The notes beneath the pieces are model-generated. The model was given only the letters and a program-made list of their open reading frames with translations. It was not told the origin of the DNA and ran no database searches. A stretch of 49,615 nucleotides of DNA, taken from Nitrososphaeria archaeon (GTDB lineage Archaea > Thermoproteota > Nitrososphaeria > Nitrososphaerales > JACAEJ01). The position numbers and the translations under genes were made by a program. The stretch is taken from contig JARVKD010000005.1 of assembly GCA_029775875.1 (NCBI GenBank), forward strand, positions 1 through 49,615, given 5' to 3'. Positions 44,748-49,615 of the stretch are shown here, in pieces (within the stretch, counting starts at the first letter, position 1; the number at the start of each line of letters is the position of its first letter).

Positions 44748-46595
44748 TCACTCATTAAAGTATTTCATCAAGCTAGTATTTTCAGTGGTAATATTACTGA
44801 CAACCTCATAAACTTGAGGAAGTCTCACGTCACCTTCCATATATTTGAAAGCGCATCTTAATTTATTTCCGAAGTAGGCTACGTCCCACTTATCTCTTTT
44901 TGTAATCCTCACTAGAAAGTCAGCTTTAGCAGGTTGCCAAGAGGTTGTTAACGATGTATCGATACCAAATGCAACACCAATAACGATACGCCTTAATTCT
45001 CTATTTTCTCCCATTCTTTGAAGGGTCTCAATTAGTGCCTCAGTTATGATGCGTTCTCTTCTAATCTTATCTAATTTAGCTATAGTTTCTTCGATTTCCT
45101 TCTTATTGAAAGAGCATTTACTTTCCTCTAAAGCAAGCTCATTTGATTGCTTTGAATTGTCTGGTGGAAGCCATGCCATGACGTCAACATACATCCTTTT
45201 CTGCTCTCTTCCTTTGTGCTTTTCAGGTAGTATGGCAGCGTCTCCCTGTGCCCCTTGATACCTTACTGACATTATGTCGAAGTTATTAGGTTTAAGAATT
45301 TGGTGAATTACGACGTAGGTTACTTCATCTTCGGCAAGTTCTCTTTCTATTTTCTTAACAGAAGAAGGCCTTACGTATCTTCTTGAGTCGAACAATCTAA
45401 TTAGAGATTCCTTGAACTTGTTTTTGTCTATCTTAAAAATAGATTTACGGTCCCATTTAAGCCGAAAGGTAGCTCTTTGGTCCCTATCATGGATGATCAT
45501 TCCATCAGAGAATAAGAAAATCGAGAACAGTACTTTATTATTATACCATTTGTCCGTTATCCTCTGGAGTAACTCTGTTAAGTCGAGAGTGTTGTCAGTT
45601 AGGTTGTTCTTTATGAAACGTTCAACATTTGTAATAAAATCAAAAGGTAACCCTTCAGAGAGAGACTGTTTGATGAACCTGTCAATTAACGTCTTTCTAG
45701 TTTTAACACTATCATCCTTTACAACATATCTTACAAAGACCGTACTAACAGGGATTACAAATGATGAGAATATTAGCATGCCTCTGTCTGGGTCAGCAGC
45801 ATGCGAAAATCTGTTAATCTTAACGACTAATGAGTCTTGATCTAGCCGAATCCTTGACTCCCCTTTTTGATATTTCCTTTGCCTCCAATCTTGAATCCAA
45901 TCTGCAAGGCTCATAGCAGATCGTATATCTTTTTGATAATTTTGAAATTCATTCGCGTTAAGTAACCCACGGACTACAGTCTCTTCCACAGTCTTATTAC
46001 TGCTTATAATGTCAGCATAATTATCTACCGTTTCTTTTACAGCCAAAGTTATTGTTTTCTCTGCAAGAGGGACTAGGCCTTTAGCCGGACAGGATAAGTA
46101 ATTAGGGTCCCTTTTCAGAATGTAAGGGTTTTTATCCATAGTGGGCCACGTTCCTACAATAAAACCTTTAAAACCGAACACTTCATCAAGAATTCGCCCA
46201 ACAGTCAAAGGATTGAACTCTTTCTTACCTCCATGCTCTTTTAAAGACAGCTTTTGGCCAGATATCTTTAGATATAAGCATCCTGATAGAACGGACGCTA
46301 CTCCGCCTATTGCTCTTTGAAGTTCATGATCTTCTGTAAGGACAGATTCAGAAAATTCGCCCAAAATTATTGGAACCTCTACCGAACCTTCACAAATTGT
46401 GATAAGAAAATCTGGAGTTGTTAGAGAATAGATGCTATGGATAGCACACTTTTCTGAATTTTTGAAACTTTTAGGACTCCTAACCAACTTGATGGGGATC
46501 TCTTTAATCTTAGATTGGTTGATTCCTTCCTTAACAAACGGTAGAATATAGTGGTACGCCTGTTCTAAGCATTCAAAATAAACTCTTATTTCCAT
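44748..46595 (-). CDS. putative restriction endonuclease (two nuclease-like motif regions)
   Basis: TPDFLITICEGSVEVPIILGEFS near N-terminus; YVDVMAWLPPDNSKQSNELALEESK near C-terminus; same operon as two methyltransferases; ATG 46595 follows GGTGTGG (track start 46616). Confidence 0.6.
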   Translation of the reverse strand: MEIRVYFECLEQAYHYILPFVKEGINQSKIKEIPIKLVRSPKSFKNSEKCAIHSIYSLTTPDFLITICEGSVEVPIILGEFSESVLTEDHELQRAIGGVASVLSGCLYLKISGQKLSLKEHGGKKEFNPLTVGRILDEVFGFKGFIVGTWPTMDKNPYILKRDPNYLSCPAKGLVPLAEKTITLAVKETVDNYADIISSNKTVEETVVRGLLNANEFQNYQKDIRSAMSLADWIQDWRQRKYQKGESRIRLDQDSLVVKINRFSHAADPDRGMLIFSSFVIPVSTVFVRYVVKDDSVKTRKTLIDRFIKQSLSEGLPFDFITNVERFIKNNLTDNTLDLTELLQRITDKWYNNKVLFSIFLFSDGMIIHDRDQRATFRLKWDRKSIFKIDKNKFKESLIRLFDSRRYVRPSSVKKIERELAEDEVTYVVIHQILKPNNFDIMSVRYQGAQGDAAILPEKHKGREQKRMYVDVMAWLPPDNSKQSNELALEESKCSFNKKEIEETIAKLDKIRRERIITEALIETLQRMGENRELRRIVIGVAFGIDTSLTTSWQPAKADFLVRITKRDKWDVAYFGNKLRCAFKYMEGDVRLPQVYEVVSNITTENTSLMKYFNE

Positions 46596-46605
46596 GCCCA
46601 CACCT

Positions 46606-47802
46606 TTATTTTTCACATGTTAATAAGATCACGTGCTCCTGTTTTGTTTTATTCCTAAATGCTGGGTTAAAGGTTTTGCTTGCATAGCCCAAATTATACT
46701 CAACCTCATTCACAAGTTTAAATCCTGTCTTATCAGCAAGCTCACGAATTATTGCGTCTCCCTTCAGAAGTTCCTTTCGTATGATCGAATCTCCAACAAC
46801 TATTATGAATGGTTTTCCAGGTTTGAGAATACGGTTAAAATGTTTAAAACACTTCATCATATCATTCATGTAGGTATCAATATTCTCCTTCTGGCTTGAA
46901 TGCCTAAGTCTTGAACCCATCTCGTTAAATTTCGCATTTTCCCAATCTAATCCTAGCCAGAGCATCCGTAATTTGTGATACAAGTAATAATCATAAGTAT
47001 TTGGATAAGGTGGTGAGGTAACTATAAGATCAGCAATGTTGTCATCAAGGAAATCTAAGTATCTGCTGTCAGCATGATATATGTCTACTCTACAATCACT
47101 AGCCATTTGATTAAACTGTTTAACCCTACTAACCATGTCTAGTGCCTTTTCTCTAAAGAGGAGGAAAGGTTGTTTGGGAGGGATTTCTTTTTTTATAGCC
47201 GCATACCTTGTTTCGCTATCTTGATTAGAAACAGGAACTATGACGCAAGAAAACGCTAATAGAAGAAGGTCTTTGAGTTCAGGGGTAACGTCTGCTTCCA
47301 TTATAAGTGCCTTAATTATTGAAAGTTCGTGTAAAACATGTTCTTGAAACCAATGATCTCTATTTGGGAAGTCAGGTAAAACATATGAAAAAGCTCCATT
47401 CTTTATATGCTCTCCCATAAAAGCTAGAAGTGTTTTATGTCCATGGAGTTTTAAAACAAAAGAGTCTATTCTTCTCTCTATAATTCTAATCAAATCAGGT
47501 ACTTTGCGTAACTCATCCTCTGGGATTTTTGTTATTTTTACCTTTGACATGAAGACTCCAAGTGGATGTATATCAACACCTATGCTGTTTCTCCCTAATA
47601 ATTTTCCCTCAACTAAAGTCGTCCCACTACCACAAAAAGGATCAAAAACAGTGTCATATTTCAGACTAAACTGTCTTATCATAAAGTTTGGTATTTGCGG
47701 TATGAATTTTGCAGGAAAAGGATGGAAGTTATGGGTAAGATATGTAGTATCTTTAGCATTTAATACTATGTTAAGTATTTGTTCTTTAGCTAGGAATGTC
47801 AT
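46606..47802 (-). CDS. amino-DNA methyltransferase (N4-C/N6-A type)
   Basis: THNFHPFPAKFIPQIP, DPFCGSGTTLVEG (motif I), DLIVTSPPYPNTYDYY (motif IV). Confidence 0.88.
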   Translation of the reverse strand: MTFLAKEQILNIVLNAKDTTYLTHNFHPFPAKFIPQIPNFMIRQFSLKYDTVFDPFCGSGTTLVEGKLLGRNSIGVDIHPLGVFMSKVKITKIPEDELRKVPDLIRIIERRIDSFVLKLHGHKTLLAFMGEHIKNGAFSYVLPDFPNRDHWFQEHVLHELSIIKALIMEADVTPELKDLLLLAFSCVIVPVSNQDSETRYAAIKKEIPPKQPFLLFREKALDMVSRVKQFNQMASDCRVDIYHADSRYLDFLDDNIADLIVTSPPYPNTYDYYLYHKLRMLWLGLDWENAKFNEMGSRLRHSSQKENIDTYMNDMMKCFKHFNRILKPGKPFIIVVGDSIIRKELLKGDAIIRELADKTGFKLVNEVEYNLGYASKTFNPAFRNKTKQEHVILLTCEK

Positions 47803-48971
47803 ATGCTCGCCTTAGTATTTGCTTCTTGAGGTTTTCTTAATACTACCAAGAATGTGTGATTAATATTTACGTAGAATACTGTGGGATAACCTAATAATAC
47901 TAAACTTCTTTGCTCGTTTTGATCCCAGACTATAAGATCATGATACAGGAAACCTACTTTTTTACCTATATGGGCGATATCGGAATGGAAATCTATGAAC
48001 GGCCTTCCATTTTGAGGATCTCTGCAATCTTTAACTACCCACACATTATATCCGCCTGGCTTAGTTACTAAGATTAATTTCCTCATTAAAGCTTTGATTT
48101 CTTTTAAGAAAGCATCGTAAGGAAGATTACCAAAATCCCTAGGATCTTCCCCATATTGTTTAACTACAGATTTGTTGTCAAATACTAGTCTCGAAGTTTT
48201 GTGAGTTTTTTTCCTATCTTCAATAGAGCGAATGATAAAGTTTGCATATGGTGGTGAAGTAAACATTAATTGTACACTATTTGGTTCCACCCATTTTAGC
48301 AGTTCTCTACAGTCGCCACAAATTACTTTTTGATCTGGCTTCTCAATAAGCGTCTGTTGACCAAGAACCTCTTTTGCAAGGTCAACAAATTTATCATATA
48401 ATTCTATGCCTATTCCTCTTCGTTCGAGATTCCTTGCAGCGACTAAAGTCGTCCCAACTCCTACAAACGGGTCTAAGACTAGATCGCCTTCTTTTGTGTA
48501 CATTTTAATTACTCTCTCAGCTAAAGCTACAGAAAAAGTGGCTCCATGCTTAAGATGGTACCACTCCCGTGCAGAACTTACCTCCCTTGCGCTCCAGACA
48601 CTCTTACTTAATTGTGTCCACTCTTTAGGTGTTAGACCGTTAAAACCAACTCGCTCACTTTCATTTGTTCGGTTTTCACTCTTGGCTGGAGTTTTCACTA
48701 CACTCTTGCCTTCATCTGTGACTAGCTCTACTTGGTAACCATCTTGGGTACGGTTAATCTGTACACGGCTTCCTGCAGAAAACTTACCTTTCAGAAAAGG
48801 CGACCAGATTCTTGCATATTTATCAAGTCTTCCAGGCATTCCATTTACCAGGACATTGGAGGGCATAAGCATGTCCCCGATAAGTTCACTTCGGCTGTTG
48901 GTAGGTATTTGGATGAAACCTTTAAGAACTTCCATGCTTCTAAGAGTTTTCTTAATTACTTTCTCGCTCAT
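47799..48971 (-). CDS. second amino-DNA methyltransferase with ~140-aa N-terminal extension
   Basis: LVLDPFVGVGTTLVAARNLERRGIGIEL (motif I), VQLMFTSPPYANF (motif IV). Confidence 0.88.
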   Translation of the reverse strand: MSEKVIKKTLRSMEVLKGFIQIPTNSRSELIGDMLMPSNVLVNGMPGRLDKYARIWSPFLKGKFSAGSRVQINRTQDGYQVELVTDEGKSVVKTPAKSENRTNESERVGFNGLTPKEWTQLSKSVWSAREVSSAREWYHLKHGATFSVALAERVIKMYTKEGDLVLDPFVGVGTTLVAARNLERRGIGIELYDKFVDLAKEVLGQQTLIEKPDQKVICGDCRELLKWVEPNSVQLMFTSPPYANFIIRSIEDRKKTHKTSRLVFDNKSVVKQYGEDPRDFGNLPYDAFLKEIKALMRKLILVTKPGGYNVWVVKDCRDPQNGRPFIDFHSDIAHIGKKVGFLYHDLIVWDQNEQRSLVLLGYPTVFYVNINHTFLVVLRKPQEANTKASI

Positions 48972-49198
48972 TCAACTTTCACCTTATTATTAAAGTAAAT
49001 TCTCGCTGGACCGACTTTTCTTGAATAAACATCCCCTTTCTCTTCCATTGCTGAAAGGAAACCTGCCATAAATTGTCGGTTTACATGGGAGGCTTTTGCT
49101 AGTTCCTTCACACTAAGCCCCGGAGTCTTTGAGAGAAGTCTCCTGACTCTCATAGTTAAATCTTTATTCTTATGAGACTGCGTATTCATTTCTGTCAT
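48968..49198 (-). CDS. winged-helix regulator, possible controller of the R-M operon
   Basis: LLSKTPGLSVKELAKASHVNRQFMAGFLSAMEEKGDVYSRKVGPARIYF; 4-nt overlap with downstream methyltransferase. Confidence 0.65.
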   Translation of the reverse strand: MTEMNTQSHKNKDLTMRVRRLLSKTPGLSVKELAKASHVNRQFMAGFLSAMEEKGDVYSRKVGPARIYFNNKVKVE

Positions 49199-49336
49199 CC
49201 TTTTGGTTTTCCTTTATGATAATACATGTTTTCCTTAATAAATTTAACGAACTATTTAACGCTTTGAGAGACTTAGTAAGAAGCCGTTTCAATTATAGCC
49301 TTTGCTACAAGTGAAAGAATTATATTATTTTTGACT

Positions 49337-49615
49337 TTACTTCTTCATGTATTCTCTTATGCCTTTTACCTTATCTTCCATAGTTCTAGGCTTATCTCTT
49401 CTATCGTCTATTCTAAGGTTAGATTCAACTCTTTTAATTCCAGCTTTGAATAAAGCCTCATGGGCAACTTTTTCTACTGAATAAACCATATCATCAACAT
49501 CATTGGTTAGTTTTAGGTTTCCAAGGTCTAACAAACTCAAACTTTCCAGATCAACGTCTAAAAAAAGGGAGTAAACTTCAATGTTCATGTAGGCTTGTCT
49601 GATAGCATTAGGACC
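49337..49615 (-). pseudogene. partial chimeric ORF: agmatinase segment fused to MTH1187/DUF77-like C-terminus, open at right edge
   Basis: 49465-49615 aligns to 6464-6614 with 6 mismatches; frame stays open upstream of the track's Met (GPNAIRQAY); tail HEALFKAGIKRVESNLRIDDRRDKPRTMEDKVKGI. Confidence 0.7.

Noticed and set aside
45412-45840. 142-aa plus-strand ORF inside the putative endonuclease gene
   Set aside because: Antisense to a longer ORF in a coherent operon; Ser/Leu-rich composition typical of reverse-strand reading.
1-49615. CRISPR arrays, rRNA, tRNA, complete transposons
   Set aside because: None recognised by eye on either strand; a tRNAscan/CRISPR finder run would be needed to exclude intron-containing or degenerate cases.

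Overview
AT-rich archaeal chromosomal segment, probably TACK/Thaumarchaeota-related judging by gene content and order (inference; no search run). Most of the window is housekeeping: (i) a long minus-strand supercluster, S13-S4-S11-RpoD-L18e-L13-S9-[unknown ORF]-RpoN-enolase-S2-MEMO-mevalonate kinase-IPK-IDI2-GGPPS-GluRS; (ii) ThrRS, agmatinase, deoxyhypusine synthase, family-B DNA polymerase, TyrRS, Rpo12, a MiaB-like methylthiotransferase, RNase HII, Trm1, L7Ae and GlmS. The accessory part is the right end (~44.3-49.6 kb). It holds a four-gene, start/stop-overlapping operon (wHTH - amino-methyltransferase - amino-methyltransferase - 622-aa protein with nuclease-like motifs), read as a restriction-modification system. 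At the window edge lies a chimeric ORF: 151 bp ~96% identical to the window's own agmatinase gene, joined in frame to a tail resembling the C-terminus of MTH1187/DUF77 thiamine-binding proteins. Other leads are an M24 'peptidase' missing three of five metal ligands, an FtsZ-like protein lacking the T7 catalytic loop with a perfect hairpin and in-frame ATG-GCG-CCA-TAG at its 5' end, a possible PD-(D/E)XK ORF inside the ribosomal/RNAP cluster, an HTH/S-layer-like regulator ending in an EF-hand loop, four convergent gene pairs sharing exactly 4 nt at their stop codons, and several small ORFs absent from the ORF track. No rRNA, tRNA or CRISPR array was found by eye.
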